From Tatlockia sp. (GTDB lineage: Bacteria > Pseudomonadota > Gammaproteobacteria > Legionellales > Legionellaceae), in contig JACCVV010000068.1 in the NCBI GenBank assembly GCA_013697955.1, forward strand, positions 1-64,000: DNA of 64,000 nt, read 5' to 3'. Below, piece after piece: positions 1 through 9,318 of this stretch (position 1 is the stretch's first letter; every line of letters begins with the position of its first letter). The notes beneath the pieces were generated by a model. That model did not search any database. It was not told where the DNA came from and saw only the letters and a program-made list of their open reading frames with translations. A program made the position numbers and the translations under genes.

Positions 1-43
1 ACTTCTACCACTGTTTCTTCTCCTAACATATCGGTTTCCAGCT

Positions 44-688
44 TTGGGGCCTTCTTCCAACTTTAGTCAACAGTGGATCATTTTTCAGTTGCAGCTAGTG
101 GGTCATTTTTACATTGCCGTTAACAAAGATGAGGATATACCTGATTTAATTGAATTTTTAGAAAAGAACCCTAAAATAATTAGTGTGGACATAAGTTCAA
201 ATCATATTGATGAAACAGGCGGTGAGTTGTTAGCAACCACTAAATTAAAGCATTTAAATTTAGCCAATAATCATTTAGATCGAAAAGCAATGAAAGCTTT
301 AGCTCAAAATAAAACGCTAGAGTCATTAGACGTAAGTGGGTATATCTATAATAGTAATCCAAATTATTTTGACGATGAAGCTTGCGATGCATTCTCTTAC
401 AATACAACCCTCAAGACTCTAATTGTAAGTAAAGAAAATTATGATAAAAATAATTTAAGAACTTCTTTAGGCGTTATAGATAATAAAAATCCGATCAATC
501 GAGCCAATCTAGCTAGAGAAAAATATAACTGTCAAATTGTTCCAAGCTTAGCATCAATTAGTATATTCAAAATAAATAAGTTTATAGAAAAAGAAAAACT
601 ATCAATTAAAAAAATTAATGTCACATTAAATGAAGATTCTAAACAACAACTTGAAGAGCCAAAAAATTTGACAGTGATATGGAAATAA
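44..688 (+). CDS. Leucine-rich-repeat protein, possibly 5' incomplete
   Basis: The translation carries short leucine-rich repeats of the ribonuclease-inhibitor kind around residues 38-100 (IISVDISSNHID, LKHLNLANNHLD, LESLDVSG), a fold used for protein-protein binding and common in Legionella effectors. After the repeats comes a polar, lysine-rich tail without a recognised domain. The only start near the front is TTG at 44 with no clear ribosome binding site, and the frame stays open to base 2. The first 23 or so residues look unlike an LRR cap, so the real start may lie outside the window or the gene may have lost its 5' end by rearrangement. No signal peptide or membrane segment is seen. The LRR call is firm; function and secretion are unknown. 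Confidence 0.6.
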   Translation: MGPSSNFSQQWIIFQLQLVGHFYIAVNKDEDIPDLIEFLEKNPKIISVDISSNHIDETGGELLATTKLKHLNLANNHLDRKAMKALAQNKTLESLDVSGYIYNSNPNYFDDEACDAFSYNTTLKTLIVSKENYDKNNLRTSLGVIDNKNPINRANLAREKYNCQIVPSLASISIFKINKFIEKEKLSIKKINVTLNEDSKQQLEEPKNLTVIWK

Positions 689-714
689 TAAATTGAATTA
701 ATATAAATATATTT

Positions 715-734
715 TAAGAAAGGGCTCTTTCTTA
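715..734. terminator. Hairpin downstream of the LRR gene
   Basis: TAAGAAAG and CTTTCTTA form a perfect 8-bp stem around a GGCT loop, 27 bases after the LRR stop. There is no long T run, so it may be a weak or bidirectional terminator. The rest of 735-1130 is AT-rich, and I see no gene or clear signal in it. Confidence 0.4.
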
Positions 735-1130
735 TAATCAGACTTAACTTATTGATTTATTTTTTGATCTTACTTATTTAGTGCATACTCTTAAAATCAT
801 CATTTAATCAAGTTCTGTCATAATAATTTCAAAATCCTTAGAAAGGGAGCATTTTTTATCGCATTAATAAAGTTTTCATCAGGCGATGCATATTTAAACT
901 ATTTATAAATTTCACTAAATGAAACGTACCTGCAAGAAGAAAAACATTTTGTAAGGTAATTGTGCATAGATCTCATTTTTAATTGAATCTAATTGGCTGT
1001 ATTTCTAGTTGCACAGAAGTTTCATTTCCTTCAATTATCTTCTGTATTTTCTGTACTATAGACGAAAGGGCATTAAAAAAATTTGCAACTTAGAATCTTT
1101 AATTTCTCAATAGTAAATCTGAAATGGCTA

Positions 1131-2717
1131 TTATTTACTCATAGGGCGCTCCTGGATTAGGCCAAAATTTATTTGATCAGATGTATGGATATAATCTAGT
1201 TGATTTTCTCTAACCGCAAATATTCTCTGTGAGGTAACTGCGCTAGCTGAAGACGGATTCCCTCTCCATTCCCCATTAGAAACCGCCGGCTCACTTGAGA
1301 TAGGCTTCATTCGGGTAAGAGAATCAATAAGCATTGTATTATTTGCGCGTTTAGCATAATTATTCGCCATTTCAATATCATTATTTGCCCTAAAAAAATG
1401 CACGCACTCTTCCATAGCATCCTTATAATCTAGCTGATCTGCTCTGACTTTGATTAAAAATAAGACAGCAAGTTCAGGTTTCCTTTCATTAAGCAATTTT
1501 TGGCCAATATCATATAGTTGCGAGGGGCTATTGAGTTGATTTCCAAACCTATCTCCCTCGATGAACTGAGCTAATTCCTTTAAAAAATAAAGTTCAAAAG
1601 TCTGATTTTCTAAAAGTTCCAAATGTTTGGGTAAGGTATAAAAAAGTGAAATAGGACATATTCCCAATAGAATAATTTTTATTAAATCATTTCTTGCTGT
1701 ACGGTTAATTACATCAGTGCGTTCTTTTATATAATAACCTAGCATGCCTAACGGCAAATAACCCTGTGTAAATTCGCCAGAAAAGTCATTATTTATACGG
1801 TCAAGAAAGCTATTCACAAAATCATAAGTATCAGCATGCTCTGCCATTGCCGCTATGGCTGACAAGCACGCTCCATCCATTTGTTTGCATTCCTTTAAAA
1901 AATAATAAATCAAGCGATCCTTATCTATCTCACCACTTGCAAATTTCTCATTAAGCTTATTTGTACAACTCCAGAAAAAAATGAAGTTAATGAGCAAAGA
2001 TAATAAAGCAAAAGGGAGAAGAATAAGGAGAATAGGTAGCCCCAGTGGTGCCACATAAGGACGGTTATATATTGTTGTAGCTATTAATTCGAATAGGAAG
2101 TAAACAGGAAATGGGCCTTCCTCAAAATCTTTGAATAAATTAATAGCTTCAACGGATGGTTGATAAGTATTTAAATAGTTAATCTGCTTAATCTGTTCTA
2201 AAGCTTCGCGGGAAAATTTTCCAGTGCCTTCGGTTAATTTGTCAATAAAATTCAAATATTCAAGGCTGGACTTAGTATCGTCGAATGCACTTATTGAATC
2301 TAATGTTAATTTATCGATGTTAGTTATTTTAACGTCTATACCATAATCACCTAAAGCGCATAATTTTTTAGCCTCTTCTAAAGAGTTTGTTTTGATATAA
2401 GCAGCTGTTTTAGAGATTATCGTTTTGGCTATATCATAGCGAGAGGACGCTCGATTCGATTCAAATTTAACCGTTTCACTGGTTACCACTCCGGGAGGAA
2501 ATTTTACAAAGGTATTTTCATCGATTTTAGTATAAAGATTGGCCTGCACTTTTTTTTCCATCATCCATCTTGTTTCTTCAAAATGAACAATCTTTTCAAC
2601 AATTAAATCATTAACCTTAAATTGTTTTGACAATTCGTTTATAACGTCGGGAGCTGAAGCAAAGCTACCTATCACTTCTAATTGACCTTCAGTATTGGGA
2701 AAAATATAAATTTGCAT
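1131..2717 (-). CDS. Orphan membrane-anchored protein, effector-like
   Basis: I do not recognise a family. The 528-residue protein has a soluble N-terminal part, one strongly hydrophobic stretch at about residues 224-249 long enough for one long or two short membrane passes, and a helical C-terminal half whose ELAVLFLIKV...DAMEECVHFF stretch resembles TPR or SEL1 helices without clear repeats. The last 60 residues are polar and disordered-looking. Start ATG at 2717 is the first codon of the long frame. It stands alone, divergent from the DUF2089 gene. A large orphan gene with one membrane region and a polar tail fits the general look of Legionella effectors, but nothing in the sequence proves secretion. 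Confidence 0.6.
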   Translation of the reverse strand: MQIYIFPNTEGQLEVIGSFASAPDVINELSKQFKVNDLIVEKIVHFEETRWMMEKKVQANLYTKIDENTFVKFPPGVVTSETVKFESNRASSRYDIAKTIISKTAAYIKTNSLEEAKKLCALGDYGIDVKITNIDKLTLDSISAFDDTKSSLEYLNFIDKLTEGTGKFSREALEQIKQINYLNTYQPSVEAINLFKDFEEGPFPVYFLFELIATTIYNRPYVAPLGLPILLILLPFALLSLLINFIFFWSCTNKLNEKFASGEIDKDRLIYYFLKECKQMDGACLSAIAAMAEHADTYDFVNSFLDRINNDFSGEFTQGYLPLGMLGYYIKERTDVINRTARNDLIKIILLGICPISLFYTLPKHLELLENQTFELYFLKELAQFIEGDRFGNQLNSPSQLYDIGQKLLNERKPELAVLFLIKVRADQLDYKDAMEECVHFFRANNDIEMANNYAKRANNTMLIDSLTRMKPISSEPAVSNGEWRGNPSSASAVTSQRIFAVRENQLDYIHTSDQINFGLIQERPMSK

Positions 2718-2878
2718 CTAAGTTGCTCTGTGATTGTTTAAATTAAGAGCTAGACTAGCAAGTAGATTTAATTTTATCAATGTTTTATTTAATATTGTTA
2801 AAGTATTAATTAATTTTTTTAAAGTTTACTTTACTTTTTATACGTTAAAGGGTAATTTAAGCACAACCGGAGAAAATT

Positions 2879-3241
2879 ATGGGTAAAATTATTTCTCACT
2901 GTCCCTCATGTGAGAATAGTCAGGTAGAGGTAGTGAAAATGGCTTGTTCTGCTTGCGGAACAACTTTTGAGGGAAAATTTACTATTCCAAAACTACTACA
3001 GCTTTCTGAATCGGATTTAGAATTTATTTTGTCCTTTGTCCGCTGTTCTGGAAGTCTAAAAGAAATGGCAAAGCTACATTCAATTTCTTACCCTACTTTA
3101 CGAAATCGGCTAAATATTCTTATTGAAACAATTAATAACTTGGAAGAAAAAAATCAAACTTCAAAGCAAGAGATATTACAAGAACTTGAAGCCGGAAAGA
3201 TTACTGCAAAGCAAGCAACATTACTGCTAATGAATATATGA
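2879..3241 (+). CDS. DUF2089-family zinc-ribbon / helix-turn-helix protein
   Basis: This 120-residue protein starts with a zinc ribbon (CPSC near residue 8, CSAC near residue 23) and continues with a helix-turn-helix-like segment containing LKEMAKLHSISYPTLRNRL at about 60-78, the architecture of DUF2089 proteins. It ends with a short helical module (LEAGKITAKQATLLL) of SHOCT type. The likely role is a DNA-binding regulator. GGAG lies about six bases before the ATG. Its stop overlaps the start of the next gene by four bases (ATGA), so the two are translationally coupled, suggesting that it senses or controls the membrane protein beside it. The family call is good; the regulated target is inference. 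Confidence 0.75.
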   Translation: MGKIISHCPSCENSQVEVVKMACSACGTTFEGKFTIPKLLQLSESDLEFILSFVRCSGSLKEMAKLHSISYPTLRNRLNILIETINNLEEKNQTSKQEILQELEAGKITAKQATLLLMNI

Positions 3242-3954
3242 GATTAAAGATGAACAAAGAAGAAATGAAATTATCAAATATGCTCAAAGAGAATAAAATT
3301 TCTGAAAGTGATTATCAGATGTTAATGGCCGCACTAGATAACCAGAGTCTTTGCAGAAAAATAGAAAATTCTTTACTAATTAATCCCTTTCAAAAAATTG
3401 CTGGGATTAAAGCACTTCTTTTGGGTCTTATTGTACTCATTTTAATGTCTATAGTAGGTAGTTATTCAGATGTGTATATTGATGGAACATTTGGATATTT
3501 GTTTGCTGAAAACATTAAGGCAATAAAACCTAATTTTATTTTATTGCTTTATCAAAATACCGTAGCTATCTTAACTTTAGCCCTGTTGTTCTTCCTTATT
3601 TCCAAGCTATATAAACAAAAAAATCTAAGAATTATTGATTTTTTGGGTACTGTCGCCCTTGCTCGTTTTCCAATATTAATATCCTTAATATTTACTTTTT
3701 TTGATAGATATATAGAACCCGATTCTTACAAAATGGATTATTCAAAAGGTATAGAATTACACATTACATTGTCCAGTTTATTAGTCAATTTTATAGTCAT
3801 GGGTGCCTTGGCTTGGATAATAATGACTTATCTTTTTGCCTTTAAAGAATCTTCTGGTTTACAAGATAAAAAATTATGGATTGGCTTTGCTACCGTTATG
3901 ATTGTAGGTGAACTCATTGCTTTAATTCTTACCCGCTGGTTTTTATATGTTTAA
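3238..3954 (+). CDS. Multi-pass membrane protein coupled to DUF2089 regulator
   Basis: The 238-residue product begins with a short helical segment (LSNMLKENKISESDYQMLMAAL) that resembles a SHOCT or DUF2089 C-terminal module. It then has about five hydrophobic segments, near residues 57-75, 102-124, 136-155, 176-198 and 212-235, in the style of YIP1-like membrane proteins. The start overlaps the DUF2089 stop, and a second ATG sits four codons inside (3250). The shared helical module and the overlap suggest that the soluble regulator and this protein act together, perhaps as a membrane-tethered regulatory pair. No catalytic motif is visible. Confidence 0.6.
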   Translation: MRLKMNKEEMKLSNMLKENKISESDYQMLMAALDNQSLCRKIENSLLINPFQKIAGIKALLLGLIVLILMSIVGSYSDVYIDGTFGYLFAENIKAIKPNFILLLYQNTVAILTLALLFFLISKLYKQKNLRIIDFLGTVALARFPILISLIFTFFDRYIEPDSYKMDYSKGIELHITLSSLLVNFIVMGALAWIIMTYLFAFKESSGLQDKKLWIGFATVMIVGELIALILTRWFLYV

Positions 3955-3998
3955 ATTTAATTGATATTACATCCTTTGTTATAATAGTGAGCAGTCTT

Positions 3999-6137
3999 AT
4001 GAACGTTAAAAAAAATCCTGAACTTCAAAAATTACCCGATCAAATCAACCCTCGACAAAATAGAGGATTTATCGTTGCAAGTTTACTTATCTTAGTTCCT
4101 GTCATTTATTTCAGCACAATTAAATATGGTTATGCAAAACCAAATCAAATATCTCAGGGAAATGAAATTTCTGAAGTTTTGCCCCAACCTTTAGCTAAGC
4201 CCTTAGCTGAAATCCGAGGAAATAAAACGATCACAACAGAGTGGTTGTTAAATAATCAATTAGAGGGCTGGGATCCTGCATCTATCAGTTGGTTTGACAA
4301 TAACAATATTATCTTTTCTTCGCCTTCTAGTGATCCAAATCAAGAGCAACAAATCGAAGTGATAAATATCGAAACTAAGGAAAAACGAACCTTAGCAGCA
4401 GGAGCCGATCCTATTATTTCACCCGATAAACAATGGATAGCCTTCGTTCACGGTAAAGATGAAGCGAGACAATTATGGATAATGGATAGATCTGGACACA
4501 ATCTTAAACAGATTTCGCATGTAAAAGATGGTTTATTCCCATCAAATTTTTTAACTAAATTTCTATGGTTAGCAGATTCCAAACGTATCGTTTTATTGTA
4601 TAAAAAAGCCCACGACTACGAAGCACCTGACAAAGTCACGCCACCCAGTAAAATTGAACTAATTGATATTTCAATTAACCAAACCTCTTTTTTAGGCTCT
4701 TTTGACAATAGAATTAAAGATTTTTCCTGGATACCTAATAGTGATGAAATTCTTTTTACCCAAGAACGCATTGGTATGGAATACAAAGATGACCTAAATT
4801 ATGAATTAATCTCAGCCCTTAATGTTAATACAAAAAAAATCCGAACACTGGCAAAATTTAATGGATGGCAACAATCCCTTTCACCTCAAGCATCCCCAGA
4901 TGGAAAATTAATCGCTTTTTTATATGATCCCGAAAGCCCACTATTTGATGTAACCCAAAATATTGGGCTAATTAAAAATGATGGTAAGTCCAATAATGAT
5001 TCACCTGAAATAATGCGATTAACTCATGAGGTAAAATTCCTATCACCAACTTGGTCACTAGACGGAGACAAAATCTATGTTCTAAGAAGCTATGGTGCAT
5101 ATAGGCAAATTTATTCGGTAAAATTAACAACCGGAGAAATAACTCAAATCACCTTTGGTGCGAATTCAATACAAGATTTTTCAATTTCCCCCGATGGATC
5201 GCATCTAGCCTGGGTTGATCTGGATGCTCACGAAACCCAAGCCATACGCATTGCCAAAAATACCGGTGATAATATAAGAACTATCACCACTATCCCTAAA
5301 CTTTCTAAAGAGTTTTCGGTATCAGAAGTGCGCGAAATCAATTGGAATTCTAAAGATTATCCAGTTCCCATGCGTGGTCTATTATTGATGCCTCTGAATT
5401 ATAAAAAAGGAGAACGCTACCCACTTGTTGTTGATATTCATGGTGGCGGTCGTAATGCAACTTTAGTTTTAAGGCTTGGCGGAGGCTTACTAACGGGAAC
5501 CCCACTTGAATGGCAAATATGGACTGCAAAAAATTATGCCGTATTTGTTCCAGAATTTCGTTCTTCCGGTTCATTTGGGTCACTAGCCATTACGCGTGAT
5601 CATTTTAAAAACCATGATCTCTTATTTGGAGATTTAAAAGACATCAATGCTGGTGTGGATTATTTGATTGATCAAGGTATTGTTGATGAGAACCGATTGG
5701 CAGTGATTGGACATAGTGCAGGAGCAAGAAGAGCGAATTTATTAACCACAATTTCTCATCGATACAAAGCTATTATTTCTCATGAGGGTTGGGCAGATGA
5801 TTATATAGATGCAATTAATAATCCTGAGCCCTTTAAGTTATTTTATCCAGAAATGGGGGGCTCACCTTGGGAAGTACCAGAAAATTATTTAAAAGACTCT
5901 GCACTTACTCATGCCATCGGAGCAACCACACCCACTATATTTTTCATGGGAAATCCAAAATTAGGTGGGGCCGACCGTAATAATACTGTATCTCAATTAT
6001 TCGATTTATTAAAACAGCAGAATGTAGACACCCAATATATTTACTACCCAGATGAAGGACACGGTCTAACAACGCTTCAAAACAGAAAAAATTATTTGGA
6101 ACAGGCAATAAAGTGGATAGATCAACATTTCAATTAA
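3999..6137 (+). CDS. Prolyl-oligopeptidase family (S9) serine peptidase
   Basis: An N-terminal membrane anchor or signal segment (about residues 25-43, GFIVASLLILVPVIYFST) precedes a TolB/WD40-like beta-propeller with PD40-type repeats such as SPDKQWIAFVHGKD, SPDGKLIAFLYDPE and SPDGSHLAWVDLD. An alpha/beta-hydrolase peptidase domain follows. The nucleophile is Ser573 in GHSAG, the acid is probably the Asp of GGADRNN, and the histidine is in DEGHGL near residue 688. This is the S9 dipeptidyl/oligopeptidase layout, so it probably cleaves short peptides in the periplasm or at the membrane. A GTG four codons upstream (3987) is an alternative start; neither has a strong ribosome site. It follows the DUF2089 pair by 44 bases on the same strand. 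Confidence 0.8.
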   Translation: MNVKKNPELQKLPDQINPRQNRGFIVASLLILVPVIYFSTIKYGYAKPNQISQGNEISEVLPQPLAKPLAEIRGNKTITTEWLLNNQLEGWDPASISWFDNNNIIFSSPSSDPNQEQQIEVINIETKEKRTLAAGADPIISPDKQWIAFVHGKDEARQLWIMDRSGHNLKQISHVKDGLFPSNFLTKFLWLADSKRIVLLYKKAHDYEAPDKVTPPSKIELIDISINQTSFLGSFDNRIKDFSWIPNSDEILFTQERIGMEYKDDLNYELISALNVNTKKIRTLAKFNGWQQSLSPQASPDGKLIAFLYDPESPLFDVTQNIGLIKNDGKSNNDSPEIMRLTHEVKFLSPTWSLDGDKIYVLRSYGAYRQIYSVKLTTGEITQITFGANSIQDFSISPDGSHLAWVDLDAHETQAIRIAKNTGDNIRTITTIPKLSKEFSVSEVREINWNSKDYPVPMRGLLLMPLNYKKGERYPLVVDIHGGGRNATLVLRLGGGLLTGTPLEWQIWTAKNYAVFVPEFRSSGSFGSLAITRDHFKNHDLLFGDLKDINAGVDYLIDQGIVDENRLAVIGHSAGARRANLLTTISHRYKAIISHEGWADDYIDAINNPEPFKLFYPEMGGSPWEVPENYLKDSALTHAIGATTPTIFFMGNPKLGGADRNNTVSQLFDLLKQQNVDTQYIYYPDEGHGLTTLQNRKNYLEQAIKWIDQHFN

Positions 6138-6201
6138 CCAGGATGATCTCAAATTGGGATTTATGTTAGAATAATGTACATATATATAAAGTGGTATTTT
6201 G

Positions 6202-7818
6202 ATGAAAATTTTATTTTGTTTTGATGGCAGCGATGGCGATAGTAACAAAAATCATGATATTAAAGAGCGTTTGTGCATGGACAAAGACGTTCTTAGAATT
6301 TATATCAAGGGCTGTAAATATGAAAATGTAGGTAATGGCTTTTTCTTTCCTGATCTTGAAATTATTGCCACTCATATTCGCAACGCCTTTGACAAAAATA
6401 ACTACTTCGACCTAAATCAATTAAAGCTCAGTTTAAATGAAGATCTCTATGTCGCAATCGGTGGTGGCCGCTGGATAGAGGAAAACGTGCATAGGAGTGG
6501 TGCTCCCTTTATCCCCACCGAAATTGCGCTTGAAGGCTTAAGCCGTGGTGGAGTTACAACCTTTGCTGTCGCCAAAAAATTAAATGAGCTGAATATCCCA
6601 CTTCGTGTGTTAGCAAATCAACCTGTGCCTGGAGAGATTTATCCCTATACACCTATTTTTTCTAAGTATTTTGACCTCTCAGCATGTACCAATATCCAGT
6701 CGGCTACGGTTCTGCTAGCAAGGCATATCGATACAAATTCTCCAACTGATATTTCTTTTCGGCAAATGGTTTGCAGATTTCCGGAAACAACGGACTCAGT
6801 AGTTTATTTTCTCCCCTTTTAATCTCATGACGACTGCCAGCACGATGCTCCCGTGTCTGATCATATTGGGAAAGCATTGGCAAAATGGGGCTATCTTGAA
6901 TATCCAGAAGAAGTATTTACACAGAAAATTCAATATTGGTACGATCTAAAAAAAGGTGATCCCCGCTGTATATATAATGGTGTAGATCTCTATGTTATGA
7001 ATGAACTTCCTGATAATCCTGAAGTGTATAATCGCTGCCAGATTTTTTTGAAAGAAAAGAATGAACTTTATGAGGTTAAAGCTAGTACTGTAGTACCTTT
7101 GGAGCATGGTTTAAAAAAAATGAGTCATGATGTCAGGCCTGATAATTATTATTTTACTCCTATAGAGTATATGCAATCCATTTTTGGTGCTGATGCTAAG
7201 TCACCTATTGGTAAAGATCCCTGTTATATTGACTGGTTAATTGCTAAGGCTGAAAGCATCACAGCGAAATGGCCTAATCTGCAACAAATTCCCCTTAATG
7301 AAGAAAAAGCAGTGGCAATTGTTGCCATTTCAAAATTAAATGCTATTGATCATCTCTGGATTCAGGCGCTAATTAATGATGATGAAAAAGGGGCAAAACT
7401 TCGAAAAATTATTAATAAGACTGAAGAAATCTGCTCTTTTCTAATCGATACCTGTGATTACTCCTCACGTGCCCTGATTGAAGAGCATTCTCTAGTCTAT
7501 AAACAAGAAATTTATAAAATGAGTTATGAATTTTTAAATGGGAAAAATACTTCTCAAGATAAACAACAATTTGCCAAAAATCTTCATTGTTCCGAATTAT
7601 GTTTTCGGAAGAAAGCCTTATCTCTGGATTCTGATTTGCTAAGCTCTGCTTTAAAAATTATTACTAATTTCATTACTCATCTTACGGGTATTGGAATACT
7701 CATCAATGGTATTAATAAATACCTCACTGGAAATTGGCTGTTATTCAGTCATTCTCGCAATGAAAATATAGTTCGAGATAATCGGATTGAGATATTGAAT
7801 GACTATAATATTCAATAG
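6202..7818 (+). pseudogene. Alpha/beta-hydrolase-like gene split by one in-frame stop
   Basis: Two reading frames, 6202-6822 and 6853-7818, lie in the same frame and are separated only by TAA at 6820-6822; the intervening codons read SHDDCQHDAPV without another stop. Read through, they give a protein of about 538 residues. The N-terminal part has LFCFDGSDGD near residue 4 and GLSRGG near residue 113, the pair seen in DUF2235/Tle1-like hydrolases, where GxSxG is the nucleophile elbow. The downstream part is helical, with no domain I know. A single base change (for example TTA or CAA to TAA) would explain the break. It could also be two separate polypeptides, since GTG at 6853 could start the second. 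The substrate is unknown; lipase-like activity is inferred only from the motif. Confidence 0.6.
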
Positions 7819-8128
7819 AATAACGAATAAGAAGTAGTTGGCTGCAGATAGTACAAGATTGCCATTGATTTTTGGATTTTGTTTGTATCAATTTAGCAAA
7901 CTCATACTAACGCCAAATTCAGCATCAATAGATATTCATCAAAAAACACCATTATTTAAGAGGACGTGGTTCTGTTGCATGATTAAAACCATGCTTTTGA
8001 TAAAGTAAGGGAGGCCAAGGCATAGCAAGCCAGTTAATTGAAACTGCAATTTCTCATCTAAAATCAACTGTATACAAATTCATTTAATTGTGCGACCAAC
8101 AATAGCTCAGCTCTCAAATATTCATAGT
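7819..8128. other. Gene-poor stretch with possible decayed coding trace
   Basis: No intact gene is visible. On the minus strand, around 8070-7950, one frame reads NWLAMPWPPLL followed by YQKHGFNHATEPRPLK and a stop. It looks like the tail of a real protein (YQKHGF resembles the end of a GNAT domain), but it is interrupted upstream by a stop. GGTTCTGTTGCA at 7968-7979 resembles IS6-family ends, but no transposase or partner end is present. Confidence 0.25.
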
Positions 8129-8713
8129 TTATTCCGATTGAGATTTATCTACCCAATGAAGGATGTGTTTTGCTGATTCAATAGGAGAAAGATGAGTGAC
8201 GTCTAGCGTAAATTCGCTGGACAGAGAAGAATAGAACACGTCTTCCTCCTGAAAACGTTTTTGAATTAAAGCAGTATCGCGCGTTTTATAATAATTTTTA
8301 CGCTCATCACTTTGTACTCGTTGTAATAGCTCATCCAACTGGCATACTAATCTTATAGGAATTAATCGGGCTTGCCGTTTTTTAACCGTAGAGGCAACTT
8401 TATCAAAAAATTCCTGATGCCAGTGATTATTAGCTAACATTTCATTAGTGATAATAAAATTACTATCAGAAGGAGCCACCTCTGCAATGGTATTAAAGAC
8501 AACATCCCGAGCTTGATTAAGTGCTGACCATCCCCGTTCATCCAGCGACCAAAAAACCGAAGCATCTTTACCTAATAATTTTAAAATTGGGTCAATCCAG
8601 CCATGGTGAGTGGCAAGCATAAAGGAATTATCCTGGTTTTCAATTTCCTTTGCTATAGTCGTTTTACCAGTCCCCGCAATCCCCATGAGCAGGATTATAG
8701 TATTTTTACTCAT
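8129..8713 (-). CDS. P-loop small-molecule kinase (AAA_33 / CPT-like)
   Basis: A Walker A motif, GIAGTGKTT, sits at residues 11-19, directly after the first beta strand, as in nucleotide and small-molecule kinases such as gluconate kinase, chloramphenicol phosphotransferase and zeta-toxin relatives. A Walker B-like IITNEM segment and an arginine-rich lid (RVQSDERKNYYKTRD) follow. At 194 residues it is a single kinase domain. ATG at 8713 has AAGGA six bases upstream and is preferred to the TTG one codon earlier. It follows the GNAT gene by only nine bases, so the two probably form a small operon that modifies or detoxifies a small molecule. The substrate cannot be told. Confidence 0.65.
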   Translation of the reverse strand: MSKNTIILLMGIAGTGKTTIAKEIENQDNSFMLATHHGWIDPILKLLGKDASVFWSLDERGWSALNQARDVVFNTIAEVAPSDSNFIITNEMLANNHWHQEFFDKVASTVKKRQARLIPIRLVCQLDELLQRVQSDERKNYYKTRDTALIQKRFQEEDVFYSSLSSEFTLDVTHLSPIESAKHILHWVDKSQSE

Positions 8714-8722
8714 CAAAATTCC

Positions 8723-9202
8723 TTATATTAATTGTTGGTTGTTCAAATACAGTTTCATGCCTTCATGACTAGCTTCAAAGCCTAATCGTTCATAGAATTT
8801 TTTTGCCTGTATACGTTTTTTATTAGTGGTCAACTGCACAATTGAGGCTCCCTTTGATTTGCCATAGTCTATCGAAGCATTAATCATCCATTGGCCAATC
8901 TTGTTGCCCCGATATTTTTCAGCCACCCGTACCGCTTCAATTTGAAGACGAGTACTACCTACAAAGCTAAGTGAGGGTATTATTGTTAAATGACAGCTGG
9001 CAACAATAGCATTATTAATTTCAACAACCATAAGATACTGGTTTGGGTCGGTATTTATTTTATAAAAGGCATTTATATACCTTGAGTCTAATTCTATTGA
9101 TTGGTATTCACGCGTTTTGCCCAATTCATCTTCGAGCAAAAGGTTAACAATTTGGCTCAAATCATTGAGGGTCGCTTTTCGATGTGTAAGCTTTTCAAGC
9201 AC
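8723..9202 (-). CDS. GNAT-family N-acetyltransferase
   Basis: The 159-residue protein is one GNAT domain: RKATLNDLSQIVNLL opens it, EAVRVAEKYRGNKIGQWMI is the acetyl-CoA binding motif A (R/Q-x-x-G-x-G/A form), and AKKFYERLGFEASHEGMKLYL is the closing motif. It transfers acetyl from acetyl-CoA to an amine on a small molecule or protein. The start is GTG, preceded by a weak GGAAAT site. It is first in a two-gene operon with the P-loop kinase. The fold is certain, the acceptor unknown. Confidence 0.8.
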   Translation of the reverse strand: MLEKLTHRKATLNDLSQIVNLLLEDELGKTREYQSIELDSRYINAFYKINTDPNQYLMVVEINNAIVASCHLTIIPSLSFVGSTRLQIEAVRVAEKYRGNKIGQWMINASIDYGKSKGASIVQLTTNKKRIQAKKFYERLGFEASHEGMKLYLNNQQLI

Positions 9203-9318
9203 TCTATTTCCTTAAAGTTAATTTCGTTAGGAGTATAAAACTTATCTAATTTAATGACTTAATAATTAATACATTAATCAGAAGTCAGTCTACTTTTCGT
9301 TAAAAAATGCTCGACTTT

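Noticed and set aside
7968-7979. GGTTCTGTTGCA resembling an IS6-family terminal repeat
   Set aside because: No partner end or transposase remains are present, and a 12-base match can arise by chance.
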